DNA of 38,306 nt, taken from positions 1-38,306 of the forward strand of contig NZ_PUIC01000010.1 of assembly GCF_022750545.1 (NCBI RefSeq), read 5' to 3'. The stretch is from Caulobacter sp. CCUG 60055. Lineage in GTDB: Bacteria > Pseudomonadota > Alphaproteobacteria > Caulobacterales > Caulobacteraceae. This document shows, piece after piece, positions 14,971-22,871 of this stretch (its first letter is position 1; each line of letters opens with the position of its first letter). The notes below the pieces were generated by a model. That model saw nothing but the letters and a program-made list of their open reading frames with translations. It had not been told where the DNA came from and did no database searches. The position numbers and the translations under genes were made by a program.

Positions 14971-15648
14971 ATGATCGTCCAGGTTCCCCAGGTGCTGTCT
15001 CCCGAACAGGTGGCCCACTGCCGCCGGACGCTGGAGGGCGCGGCCTGGGCGGACGGGCGGATCACCGCCGGCGTCCAGTCGGCCCGCGCCAAGCGCAACC
15101 TGCAGGTCCCGGAGGACTCGGCCGAGGCGCGGACGCTGGGCGAGATGATCCTGGGCGCCCTGGGCCGCAACGAGACCTTCGTCTCGGCCGCGCTTCCCCT
15201 GCGGGTCTTCCCGCCGCTGTTCAACCGCTACGACGCCGGCATGGGGTTCGGCGCCCATGTCGACAACGCCATCCGCTTCGCCGGAGGCGTGCGCTTCCGC
15301 ACCGACGTCTCGGCGACGCTGTTCCTCAGCGGGCCGGAGGACTACGACGGCGGCGAGCTGGTGATCGACGACGCCTATGGCGAACACGCGGTCAAGCTGG
15401 CCGCCGGCGACATGATCCTCTATCCGGCCGCCAGCCTGCACCGGGTCGAGACGGTCACGCGCGGCGCCCGCTGGGCGGCGTTCTTCTGGGCCCAGTCGAT
15501 GGTCCGCGACGACGGCCGCCGCAGCCTGCTCTACGACATGGACCGCTCGATCGGCCAGGCGCGGGCGGCGCTGTCCGACGACCATCCGGCCGTGCTGGGG
15601 CTCACCGCCGGCTATCACAACCTGCTGAGGATGTGGGCCGAGACCTGA
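14971..15648 (+). CDS. piuC: Fe(II)/2-oxoglutarate-dependent dioxygenase, PKHX/PiuC (YbiX) family
   Basis: 225 residues. The iron-binding triad is H96 and D98 in GFGAHVDNA plus H157 in PAASLHRVE, with R167 positioned to bind 2-oxoglutarate. The start [18 protein letters not shown] and the ending [10 protein letters not shown] are typical of the family. PiuC/YbiX proteins are co-expressed with catecholate siderophore receptors in enterobacteria and Pseudomonas; their substrate is not settled. Here it lies 85 bases after the receptor gene, separated by two hairpins, with a CGGAGG-like ribosome-binding site. Iron dependence of an enzyme in an iron-starvation module is a known oddity of this pair. 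Confidence 0.92.
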   Translation: MIVQVPQVLSPEQVAHCRRTLEGAAWADGRITAGVQSARAKRNLQVPEDSAEARTLGEMILGALGRNETFVSAALPLRVFPPLFNRYDAGMGFGAHVDNAIRFAGGVRFRTDVSATLFLSGPEDYDGGELVIDDAYGEHAVKLAAGDMILYPAASLHRVETVTRGARWAAFFWAQSMVRDDGRRSLLYDMDRSIGQARAALSDDHPAVLGLTAGYHNLLRMWAET

Positions 15649-15753
15649 TCCCGCGCCGCCTCGATATTTCGCGTAGAAATTGAACCGGCGATTTACCGTT
15701 GTCGCCGATAGTCACGGGTCGGCGCGTGCTGCGCCCGGGGCTGGGAGAGCGGC

Positions 15754-18456
15754 GTGGAAGCCGGACATCAGGGCAATGGGGCCGCCGCGGCCAGGGCGAT
15801 GGGCGCCGAGGCGCGCCTGGCGGGCTGGTTCTTCGAGAACGCGCCGGACCTGTTCGCCGTGATCTCCTCCCAGGGACGGTTCCTCGCCGCCAATCCCGCC
15901 TGGTCGGCCGCCACCGGCTGGGGCGCCGCCGACCTGATCGGCCGCGGCGTGCGCCGCTTCGTCCACGCCGACAGCCTCGACGAACTGGCCGAGACGCTGC
16001 GCCGGCTGCGGCGCGACGGCCACGCCCGCTGCGTGCTGAAGGCGGCGACCGCGGCGGGCGGCTGGGTCTGGCTGCGCGGCCATTGCCGCCTGGGACCGGA
16101 CGGCGAGGTGATCGGCCTGTTCCACGACGTCACCGAGGCCAGCCGCGCCGAGGCCGAGCTGGAGCAGGCCCGGCGGATGAGCTCGCTGCTGTCCGAGGCC
16201 GCGGGGGTGGGTTCGTGGAGCTACGACCCGCGCGAGGGACGCATCGACTGGTCGCCGGAATGGCGGGTCATGCTCGACGAGGCGGGGGTGCGCCTGGAGA
16301 GCCTGGAGGACCTGCGCGCCGTCAGCCATCCCGACGACCTGCCCGAGATGATGCGGGTGCTCGGCCGCGCCCTGTTCAACGGCCGGCCCGGCCGCTTCGA
16401 GCATCGCCTGCGCCGGGCCGACGGCGGCTGGCTGCGGCTGCGCGCCCATATCCACGCCGACGCCCTGGGCGGCGGCGACCATCGCATCCACGGCATCTCG
16501 CAGGACATCACCGAGATCGCCGAGGCGCGCGACGCGGCCCTGCGCGGCGAGCAGCAGACCCGCCAGATGGTGCAGGAAGCCCCCTTCGCCGTGGCCATGG
16601 TCGACCGCGACCTGCGGTTCATGGTGGTCAGCCCGCGCTGGATCGAGATCTTCGGCCTGACCGCCGAGGACTATCTGGGACGGCGTCCCGAGGACCTGCT
16701 GCCGAGCGCGCCCCAGCATATCCGCCAGGCCTATCGTCGGGCCCTGGACGGCGAGGTGGTGTCGCGCAGCGAGGACCGGCTGCTCGACGCGGCCGGGCGG
16801 CGGCACTGGATCCGCTGGGAGGTTCGCCCCTGGCGTGACGCGTCCGGCGCGATCGCCGGCGTGCTGGCCTATATCGACGACATCTCGGCCATGGCCCGCG
16901 CCCGCCAGGACGCCCGCGCCTACGCCCGCCGCCTCAAGGTGGCCCTGGGCGCGGCCGACGCTGGGGTGTTCGAGCTGGACTACGAGCACCAGACCTTCTG
17001 GGCCTCGCCGGAGTTCCTGCGCCTGACCGGACGGCGGCTGACCTACGCCGACGCCACCTTGCCGGCCTGGCCGATCGTCCATCCCGACGACGCCGAGGCG
17101 GTGGCCCAGCGCACGGCTCGCTGGCGGGCGGGCGAGCCGATCGAGCCGTTCGACTTCCGCCTGCTGCGTCCCGACGGCCAGGTGCGCTGGACCCGGTTCT
17201 ATTACGAGCTGAAGAAGGACGCGTCCGGGCGCTGGCGCAAGGCCGCCGGCCTGCTGATGGATTTCGACGACCACAAGCGCCAGGAGCTGGCCCTGATCGC
17301 CGCCAAGCGCGCCGCCCAGGAGGCGGCCGAGGCCAAGTCGCGCTTCGTCGCCAACATGAGCCACGAGATCCGCACCCCGATGAACGGCGTGCTGGGCGTC
17401 CTGCACCTGCTCAAGGGCGAGGACCTGTCCGCCGACGGCCGGGTGATGCTGGAGGAGGCCCTGGCCTGCGGGCGGATGCTGCAGGAGCTGCTCAACGACG
17501 TCGTCGACTTCTCCAAGGTCGAGGCCGGCCGCCTGGAGCTGGTCGAGGAGCCCTTCTCGCCGGCGGCGGTCGCCGAGGGCGTGGCCAGCCTGCTGCGGCC
17601 GCAGGCCCAGGCCAAGGGCCTCAGCCTGACCGTCGACGTCTCGGCGGCGCCGGCCTGGGTGCGGGGCGATCCCGTCCGGCTGCGCCAGGCCCTGTTCAAC
17701 CTGATCGGCAACGCCGTGAAGTTCACGCTGGAAGGCTGGATCGCCGTGCGGGCCCGTCCCGTCGAGGGGCCGCTGGGCCCGCGCCTGGTGTTCGAGGTCG
17801 AGGACACCGGCGTCGGCATTCCCGAGGCGGCGCGGGGACGGCTGTTCGAGCGGTTCCATCAGGCCGACGCCTCGACGACGCGCCGGTTCGGGGGCTCGGG
17901 CCTCGGCCTGGCCATCACCCGCCGCCTGGCCGAGCTGATGGGCGGCGGCGTCGGCTTCGCCTCGACCCCCGGCTCGGGCTCGCGGTTCTGGCTGGAGATC
18001 GGCGCCCCGGAGGCCGAGCCGCCGCAGGTCGCGGCCGGGGAGAGCCCGGCCGCCCTCGACGGCCTGCGGGTGCTGATCGTCGAGGACAACGCCGTCAACC
18101 GCATGATCGTCACCAAGATGCTCGAACAGCTCGGCGCCTCGGTCGAAACCGCCGAGGACGGCCTGGAAGGCGTAGCGGCGGCCTCGCGCAGCGCCTTCGA
18201 CCTGGTGCTGATGGACGTCCAGATGCCGGGAATCGACGGGCTGGAGGCCAGCCGCCGCATCCGGGCCCTGCCGCATCCGGCCGGGGCGACGCCCATCGTC
18301 GCCCTCACCGCCAACGTCATGGCCCACCAGCGCGAGGCCTACGCCGCCGCCGGGATGGACGGGGTGGTGGGCAAGCCGATCTCGCCGGCCGCCCTGCTGG
18401 GCGAGATCGCCCGCCTGGCCGCCGAGGCGCCCGCAACGCACACCGCGGTGGCCTGA
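15754..18456 (+). CDS. Hybrid sensor histidine kinase with four PAS domains and a receiver
   Basis: 900 residues without transmembrane segments, so probably a cytoplasmic sensor. PAS domains lie at about 22-130, 140-262, 268-385 and 390-515; the second and fourth have the HPDD signature of PAS_3-type domains. HisKA follows, with phospho-accepting H537 in NMSHEIRTPMNG, then the ATPase domain (N-box NLIGNAVKF, DTGVGIPEAARGRLFERFHQ, GSGLGLAIT), then a receiver with phospho-acceptor D821 in LMDVQMPGIDG and the closing GVVGKPI. The start is GTG at 15754 after GGGAGAG; no ATG fits. No cognate regulator or phosphotransferase gene is adjacent, so its output partner is unknown. Confidence 0.92.
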   Translation: MEAGHQGNGAAAARAMGAEARLAGWFFENAPDLFAVISSQGRFLAANPAWSAATGWGAADLIGRGVRRFVHADSLDELAETLRRLRRDGHARCVLKAATAAGGWVWLRGHCRLGPDGEVIGLFHDVTEASRAEAELEQARRMSSLLSEAAGVGSWSYDPREGRIDWSPEWRVMLDEAGVRLESLEDLRAVSHPDDLPEMMRVLGRALFNGRPGRFEHRLRRADGGWLRLRAHIHADALGGGDHRIHGISQDITEIAEARDAALRGEQQTRQMVQEAPFAVAMVDRDLRFMVVSPRWIEIFGLTAEDYLGRRPEDLLPSAPQHIRQAYRRALDGEVVSRSEDRLLDAAGRRHWIRWEVRPWRDASGAIAGVLAYIDDISAMARARQDARAYARRLKVALGAADAGVFELDYEHQTFWASPEFLRLTGRRLTYADATLPAWPIVHPDDAEAVAQRTARWRAGEPIEPFDFRLLRPDGQVRWTRFYYELKKDASGRWRKAAGLLMDFDDHKRQELALIAAKRAAQEAAEAKSRFVANMSHEIRTPMNGVLGVLHLLKGEDLSADGRVMLEEALACGRMLQELLNDVVDFSKVEAGRLELVEEPFSPAAVAEGVASLLRPQAQAKGLSLTVDVSAAPAWVRGDPVRLRQALFNLIGNAVKFTLEGWIAVRARPVEGPLGPRLVFEVEDTGVGIPEAARGRLFERFHQADASTTRRFGGSGLGLAITRRLAELMGGGVGFASTPGSGSRFWLEIGAPEAEPPQVAAGESPAALDGLRVLIVEDNAVNRMIVTKMLEQLGASVETAEDGLEGVAAASRSAFDLVLMDVQMPGIDGLEASRRIRALPHPAGATPIVALTANVMAHQREAYAAAGMDGVVGKPISPAALLGEIARLAAEAPATHTAVA

Positions 18457-18531
18457 TCCGTCTGTCGCGCCGCCCCGCTTTCGTCCCCGCCGGACGGGTG
18501 CTAGATCACGGCGAAACAGGGGAGGAAGACC

Positions 18532-20199
18532 ATGGCCGAAGTGACGGCTGAGCAAGCGCCGCAAGGCGTCAAGAAGCCGGCGTCCTTGACCACGGTGGTG
18601 GCGGCCTCCTCGGCGGGCACCGCCTTCGAGTGGTACGACTTCTTCATCTTCGGCAGCCTGACCCAGGTCATCTCCAAGACTTTCTTCGCCGGTCTCAACG
18701 AGACGGCCGGCTACATCGCCGCCCTGGCCCTGTTCGGGGCCGGCTTCGCCTTCCGGCCGCTGGGGGCGCTGGTGTTCGGGCGCATCGGCGACCGCGCCGG
18801 CCGCAAGGGCGCGTTCCTGGCCACGGTGCTGCTGATGGGCGGGGCGACCTTCGCCATCGCCCTGCTGCCGACCTACGCCCAGGCCGGCCTGATCGCGCCG
18901 GGGCTGCTGATCCTGATGCGCATCGTCCAGGGCTTCGCCCTCGGCGGCGAATACGGCGGCGCGGCGATCTACGTCGCCGAGCACGCCCCGCCCGGCCAGC
19001 GCGGCTGGCTGACCAGCTGGGTGCAGACCTCGGCCGCCTTCGGCCTGTTCGCGGCCCTCGGCGTCATCCTGGTCTCGCGCATGGCGGTGGGCGAGGCGGC
19101 GTTCAACGCCTGGGGCTGGCGCATCCCCTTCGCGGTGTCGGCCGGCCTGCTCGCGGTGTCGGTGTGGATGCGCCTCAAGCTGAGCGAGAGCCCGGCCTTC
19201 CACCGCGTCAAGGAGGCCGGCGAGACGTCCGAGCGGCCCTATGTCGAGGCCTTCGGCCGCTGGGGCAACCTCAAGCTGGTGCTGCTGGCCTTCTTCTCGA
19301 TGATGTCGGCGCAAGGGGCCGTCTGGTACACCAGCTTCTTCTACATCCAGGTGTTCATGGAGAAGTTCCTCAAGGTCGACGCCGCGACCATCAACACCCT
19401 GATGATGGCGGCGACGGCGGTGAGCGCGGTGTTCTACTGCGTGTTCGGCTGGCTGTCGGACAAGATCGGGCGCAAGGCGGTGATGCTGGGCGGCATGACC
19501 CTGGCCCTGGCCTTCTACTTCCCCGGCTTCCACCTGCTGGAGCGCGCCGCCAACCCGGCCCTGGCCGAGGCCTCGGCCGCGACGCCGGTGACCGTCTCGG
19601 CCGATCCGGCCGGCTGCGCCCTGCAGTTCGACCCGGTGGGCAAGGCCGCCTTCGTCTCGTCCTGCGACATCGCCAAGAGCGTGCTGGCCAACGCCGGGGT
19701 GTCCTACGCCAACCAGGCCGCGCCGGCCGGCGCGCCCACCCTGATCAAGGTCGGCGGCGCGACCGTCGTCTCGCGGGACGCGCGCGGCCTGGACAAGGCC
19801 GCCGCCAAGACGGTCAAGGCCCGGGTCGAGGGCGAGATCAAGGCGGCGCTGCTCAAGGCCGGCTATCCGGCCAAGGCCGATCCGGCCCGCATGAACATGC
19901 CGGCCATGCTCGGCGTGCTGTTCGTGTTCGTCGTCGCGGCCACCGCCCTGTTCGGGCCGTTGGCCGCCTGCCTGGTCGAGCTGTTCCCCACCCGCATCCG
20001 CTACACCGCCCTGTCGCTGCCCTATCACATCGGCACCGGCTGGGTCGGCGGCTTCGTGCCGTTCACCGCCTTCGCCATCGTGGCGGCGACGGGGAACATC
20101 TATTCGGGCCTGTGGTATCCGGCGGCGTTCACGGCGCTCAGCGTGCTGACCACCCTGTTCTTCCTGCCCGAGACCCGGCGCCGCTCGATCGACGCCTGA
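18532..20199 (+). CDS. MFS transporter of the metabolite:H+ symporter (MHS) family with a periplasmic insert
   Basis: 555 residues; MHS transporters such as ProP, ShiA and KgtP are about 430-500. Family motifs include FEWYDFFIFGSL in the first helix, GRIGDRAGRKGAFLATVLLMG between helices 2 and 3, and RIVQGFALGGEYGGAAIYVAEHAP. Residues about 340-455 form a hydrophilic Ala/Lys-rich insert between helices 9 and 10 that should face the periplasm. The insert holds two cysteines (PAGCALQF and SSCDIAK) about 20 residues apart that could pair. The protein ends in helices 10-12 and LPETRRRSIDA. Substrate is probably a small organic acid or betaine, which sequence alone does not fix. GGAGGAAG precedes the ATG. 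Confidence 0.9.
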   Translation: MAEVTAEQAPQGVKKPASLTTVVAASSAGTAFEWYDFFIFGSLTQVISKTFFAGLNETAGYIAALALFGAGFAFRPLGALVFGRIGDRAGRKGAFLATVLLMGGATFAIALLPTYAQAGLIAPGLLILMRIVQGFALGGEYGGAAIYVAEHAPPGQRGWLTSWVQTSAAFGLFAALGVILVSRMAVGEAAFNAWGWRIPFAVSAGLLAVSVWMRLKLSESPAFHRVKEAGETSERPYVEAFGRWGNLKLVLLAFFSMMSAQGAVWYTSFFYIQVFMEKFLKVDAATINTLMMAATAVSAVFYCVFGWLSDKIGRKAVMLGGMTLALAFYFPGFHLLERAANPALAEASAATPVTVSADPAGCALQFDPVGKAAFVSSCDIAKSVLANAGVSYANQAAPAGAPTLIKVGGATVVSRDARGLDKAAAKTVKARVEGEIKAALLKAGYPAKADPARMNMPAMLGVLFVFVVAATALFGPLAACLVELFPTRIRYTALSLPYHIGTGWVGGFVPFTAFAIVAATGNIYSGLWYPAAFTALSVLTTLFFLPETRRRSIDA

Positions 20200-20224
20200 G
20201 GCGCTCCCTCCGGCGCCGCGCCGT

Positions 20225-20914
20225 CTAGCCGCGCGCCCAGCGTACGGCCAGGCGGCCGGCGGCGTCGGAGACCAGCACCGCCGCGACCGCCAGCAGGCCG
20301 GCCACGGCGCTGAGCGCCAGGGCTCGCGCCTCGGCGCCCGGGCTCTGGACGGCGGCGTAGATGGCCGCCGGCAGGGTCAGGCTCTCGCCCGGAATGGCCC
20401 CGACGAAGGTGATGGTGGCGCCGAACTCGCCCAGGGCCTTGGCGAAGCCCAGCACGGCGCCGGCGGCGATCCCCGGCGCGGCCAGGGGCACGGTCACCGA
20501 GACGAACCGCTGGACGGGGCCGGCGCCGAGGGTGCGGGCCGCCTCGTCGACCTCGCGGTCCTGGGCCTCTATGGCCACCCGGATGGGGCGGACCATCAGC
20601 GGGAAGGCCATCACGGCGGCGGCCAGCGCCGCGCCCGTCCAGTTGAAGGCGAACACCACCCCGATCTTGGCCAGGGCCGCCCCGACCACGCCCCGCCGGC
20701 CGAACAGCATCAGCAGGGCGAGGCCGGTGGCCACCGGCGGCAGCACCAGCGGCAGGTGCACGAGGGCGTCCAGCAGCCGGCGGCCGGCGAAACGCCCCCG
20801 GGCCAGGGCCTGGGCGCACAGCACCGCCAGGGGCAGGCCGGCCAGGGTCGCCGCCGTCGAGACCTTGAGCGACAGCAGCACCGCCTCCAGGTCGTCGGGG
20901 CCGAGCAGGCTCAT
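20225..20914 (-). CDS. modB: Molybdate ABC transporter permease ModB
   Basis: Inner membrane channel subunit for molybdate import. The 229 residues start MSLLGPDDLEAVLLSLKVSTAA and include LPLVLPPVATGLALLMLFGRRGVVG, the signature stretch of ModB, and the EAA coupling loop EVDEAARTLGAGPVQRF that contacts the ATPase. About five to six membrane helices are visible. The start overlaps the stop of the upstream siroheme-synthase-like gene by 4 bases. Neither the binding protein ModA nor the ATPase ModC is in the window, so this permease must be completed from elsewhere. It fits the molybdenum-rich neighbourhood. Confidence 0.88.
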   Translation of the reverse strand: MSLLGPDDLEAVLLSLKVSTAATLAGLPLAVLCAQALARGRFAGRRLLDALVHLPLVLPPVATGLALLMLFGRRGVVGAALAKIGVVFAFNWTGAALAAAVMAFPLMVRPIRVAIEAQDREVDEAARTLGAGPVQRFVSVTVPLAAPGIAAGAVLGFAKALGEFGATITFVGAIPGESLTLPAAIYAAVQSPGAEARALALSAVAGLLAVAAVLVSDAAGRLAVRWARG

Positions 20915-21807
20915 CCCGGCGGCGCGGCCGGGATCGGCTCGACCGTCATGCCGGCCGTTTCCAGCGCGGCCGCGACGCCGTCGCGGGCCGGGTCGGCGGA
21001 CAGCACCACGACCTCCAGCCGGGCGGCCGCCCATTCGGCGGCGGCGGCGGCGTCGACCGCGGCGGCGGGCGTGCGCCGCGCGTCGCGCCGGGCCAGGGCC
21101 TCGACCGCCGGGTCGATCCCCGCGCCGGCGACCACCACGTCGGCCTCGGCCAGGGCGCGGGCGGCGCGCAGGGTCAGAAGGTCGGCCGGGCCGGCGGCGG
21201 CGACCAGACGCGCCCGTCCCCGCCGGGCGAGAGGCGAGGCCAGGGCCTCGCGCAGCAGGCGGGCGGCGGTCTCCGTGTCGCCCTCGGCGGCGGCGCGGGC
21301 GGTCGGGCCCGACAGGACCCCGCGCAGGAAGGCCCGGCGGGCGGCGAGGTCGGGCAGGGCGGCGCGCACCTCGTCCTGCAGCCGCCGCAGCAGCGCCGCG
21401 ACCCGGCCGGCGCCCTCGGGGACCCGCGCCTCGATGTCGTTGCGCAGCAGGGCGGCCAGCATCGGCGCGGCGCCGCCGGTGCCCACCGCCGCCACCACCT
21501 CGCCCCGGTCGATCACCGCCGGAGTGGTGAAGTCGCACAGCGCCGGCCGGTCGACGACATTGACCAGTGCGCCGGCCTGGCGCGCGGCGGCGGCGGCGGC
21601 GCGGGCGAAGGCCTCGTCCCCGCCGGCGACGAAGGCCAGCAGGGCGCCGGCATAGGCTTGCGGCGACAGCGCCGCCGCCGCGTCCAGGCGCACGATCTCG
21701 GCCGGCGAGTTGGCGAACAGCGCCGCCTTGGCCTCGGCCGCCTCGCCGTCGCCGACGATCGCCACCTTGCGGCCGGCCAGGGGGAAGAAGGCGGGGAAGG
21801 CGTCCAT
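20911..21807 (-). CDS. Siroheme synthase-like protein: precorrin-2 dehydrogenase domain with a truncated methyltransferase remnant
   Basis: 298 residues. The N-terminal half (MDAFPAFFPLAGRKVAIVGDGEAAEAKAALF, LVNVVDRPALCDFTTPAVIDRG, AVGTGGAAPMLAALLRNDIE) is the CysG/Met8 NAD-dependent dehydrogenase and ferrochelatase module that makes siroheme from precorrin-2. From about residue 198 the sequence resembles the start of the uroporphyrinogen methyltransferase domain (LVAAAGPADLLTLRAARALAEADVVV...DPAVEALARRDA), but the glycine-rich SAM loop is altered and the domain stops after about 100 residues instead of about 250. So it is probably not a functional methyltransferase. It is between the MliC-like gene and modB in one operon. 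Confidence 0.82.
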   Translation of the reverse strand: MDAFPAFFPLAGRKVAIVGDGEAAEAKAALFANSPAEIVRLDAAAALSPQAYAGALLAFVAGGDEAFARAAAAAARQAGALVNVVDRPALCDFTTPAVIDRGEVVAAVGTGGAAPMLAALLRNDIEARVPEGAGRVAALLRRLQDEVRAALPDLAARRAFLRGVLSGPTARAAAEGDTETAARLLREALASPLARRGRARLVAAAGPADLLTLRAARALAEADVVVAGAGIDPAVEALARRDARRTPAAAVDAAAAAEWAAARLEVVVLSADPARDGVAAALETAGMTVEPIPAAPPG

Positions 21808-21816
21808 GTCGCGGCG

Positions 21817-22158
21817 TCAGCGTTCCTTGCAGCCGCTGTAGGGGCCGCCGGGAAAGCCGTCGAGCATGGCCTCGGGGCCCTTGCTCCAATACTCGAACGC
21901 TCCGTCGGCGTAGCGCGCGCCCGAGGCCGAGACCGCGTGCGGCAGGGTCTTCTCGACGCCGCCGGCCTTGACCGTCACGAAATCCGCCCCGCGCGGAAAG
22001 GCGACGCCGAAGCCCTTGCCGCCGTCGCAGGCGTAGTCGACCGTCGGTCGCGGCGGCCCCGGGCGGGCCCCATCGGCGGACGAGGCGCCGCCGGTGCATC
22101 CCGCCAGCAGCGCGGCGCAGGCGAGGACGGCGAACGGGGACGGGACGGCGTATCGCAT
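21817..22158 (-). CDS. MliC-family lipoprotein (C-type lysozyme inhibitor-like)
   Basis: 113 residues. The signal MRYAVPSPFAVLACAALLAGC ends in a clear lipobox LAGC, with C21 lipidated. After a proline-rich linker the mature domain shows VDYACDGGKGFGVAFPRG, VTVKAGGVEKTLPHAVSASGARYADGAFEYWSKGPEAML and a closing YSGC, which is the MliC beta-barrel pattern with its two cysteines. MliC proteins bind and inhibit C-type lysozyme. Here the usual serine/tyrosine-rich inhibitor loop reads SASGARYADG, so activity is plausible but unproven. Its stop is 9 bases before the siroheme-synthase-like start. Confidence 0.8.
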   Translation of the reverse strand: MRYAVPSPFAVLACAALLAGCTGGASSADGARPGPPRPTVDYACDGGKGFGVAFPRGADFVTVKAGGVEKTLPHAVSASGARYADGAFEYWSKGPEAMLDGFPGGPYSGCKER

Positions 22159-22338
22159 GTCGGGGCTCTATGCGGCGGGACGGAGGCGGCAGGCTATCGC
22201 GGGGGCCGCGCCGCGTCGCGAATTTTTCTCTGGCGCGACCGGGCCTGAGCAGCGTTAAGATGCCGCCTGCGCCGGCCCGTGAACGCCGGCCCGGCCCAGC
22301 GGCGCAACACCGCCTGGACCGACGACAGGCGCGTTCCT

Positions 22339-22357
22339 GCGGCGGGCTTTCCGCCGC
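22339..22357 (+). promoter_or_regulatory. Hairpin in the leader of the iorA-iorB operon
   Basis: GCGGCGG, loop GCTTT, CCGCCGC: a perfect 7-base stem ending 26 bases before the iorA start codon. It lies in the 225-base divergent region between the MliC-like gene and iorA. It may affect translation or transcript elongation. I could not recognise a molybdenum-cofactor riboswitch there. Confidence 0.35.
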
Positions 22358-22383
22358 GGCGACGCCGCCAGGGAGGACGGCGA

Positions 22384-22857
22384 ATGGCGACCACGCTTCA
22401 GATCAACGGCCAGGCCCGCGACGTGACGGCCGGCCCGGACACGCCCCTGCTGTGGGTGCTGCGCGACGAGCTGCACATGACCGGCACCAAGTACGGCTGC
22501 GGCGTCGCCCAGTGCGGGGCGTGCACCGTGCATCTGGACGGCCAGGCGGTGCGCTCGTGCCAGACCCCGATCGGCGCCGTGCCGGCCGGCGCGAAGATCA
22601 CCACCATCGAGGGCCTGGGCGGGACCCATCCGGTGCAGGCCGCCTGGGTCAAGCACGACGTGCCCCAGTGCGGCTACTGCCAGTCCGGCCAGATCATGTC
22701 GGCGACGGCCCTGCTGACGGCGACGCCCAAGCCGACCGACGCCGACATCGACGCGGCGATGAGCGGCAACATCTGCCGCTGCGGCGCCTATCAGCGCATC
22801 CGGGCGGCGATCAAGGACGCGGCCGGCGTCGCCCCCGCCGCCCCGGCGGCGGCCTGA
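22384..22857 (+). CDS. iorA: Isoquinoline 1-oxidoreductase-like small subunit, two [2Fe-2S] clusters
   Basis: 157 residues. The N-terminal plant-ferredoxin-like cluster is held by C39, C44, C47 and C59, and the C-terminal helical cluster by C96, C99, C131 and C133 ([10 protein letters not shown] and [11 protein letters not shown]). This is the electron-transfer subunit of xanthine-oxidase-family molybdenum hydroxylases. With IorB it forms a two-subunit enzyme lacking the FAD subunit, so electrons must go to another acceptor such as a cytochrome. The start is ATG at 22384 after AGGGAGGA. It is separated from iorB by 14 bases. Confidence 0.93.
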   Translation: MATTLQINGQARDVTAGPDTPLLWVLRDELHMTGTKYGCGVAQCGACTVHLDGQAVRSCQTPIGAVPAGAKITTIEGLGGTHPVQAAWVKHDVPQCGYCQSGQIMSATALLTATPKPTDADIDAAMSGNICRCGAYQRIRAAIKDAAGVAPAAPAAA

Positions 22858-22871
22858 GCGGAGGACCGGAC

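Noticed and set aside
12285..15224. Open frame of 979 codons on the minus strand opposite the TonB receptor
   Set aside because: A shadow frame of biased composition; it runs through the Fur-like operator and both hairpins, which have better explanations.
15712..20028. Open frame of 1438 codons on the minus strand across the kinase and transporter genes
   Set aside because: It is an antisense shadow of two clear genes, caused by GC-rich third positions; the product is low-complexity with no family motifs.
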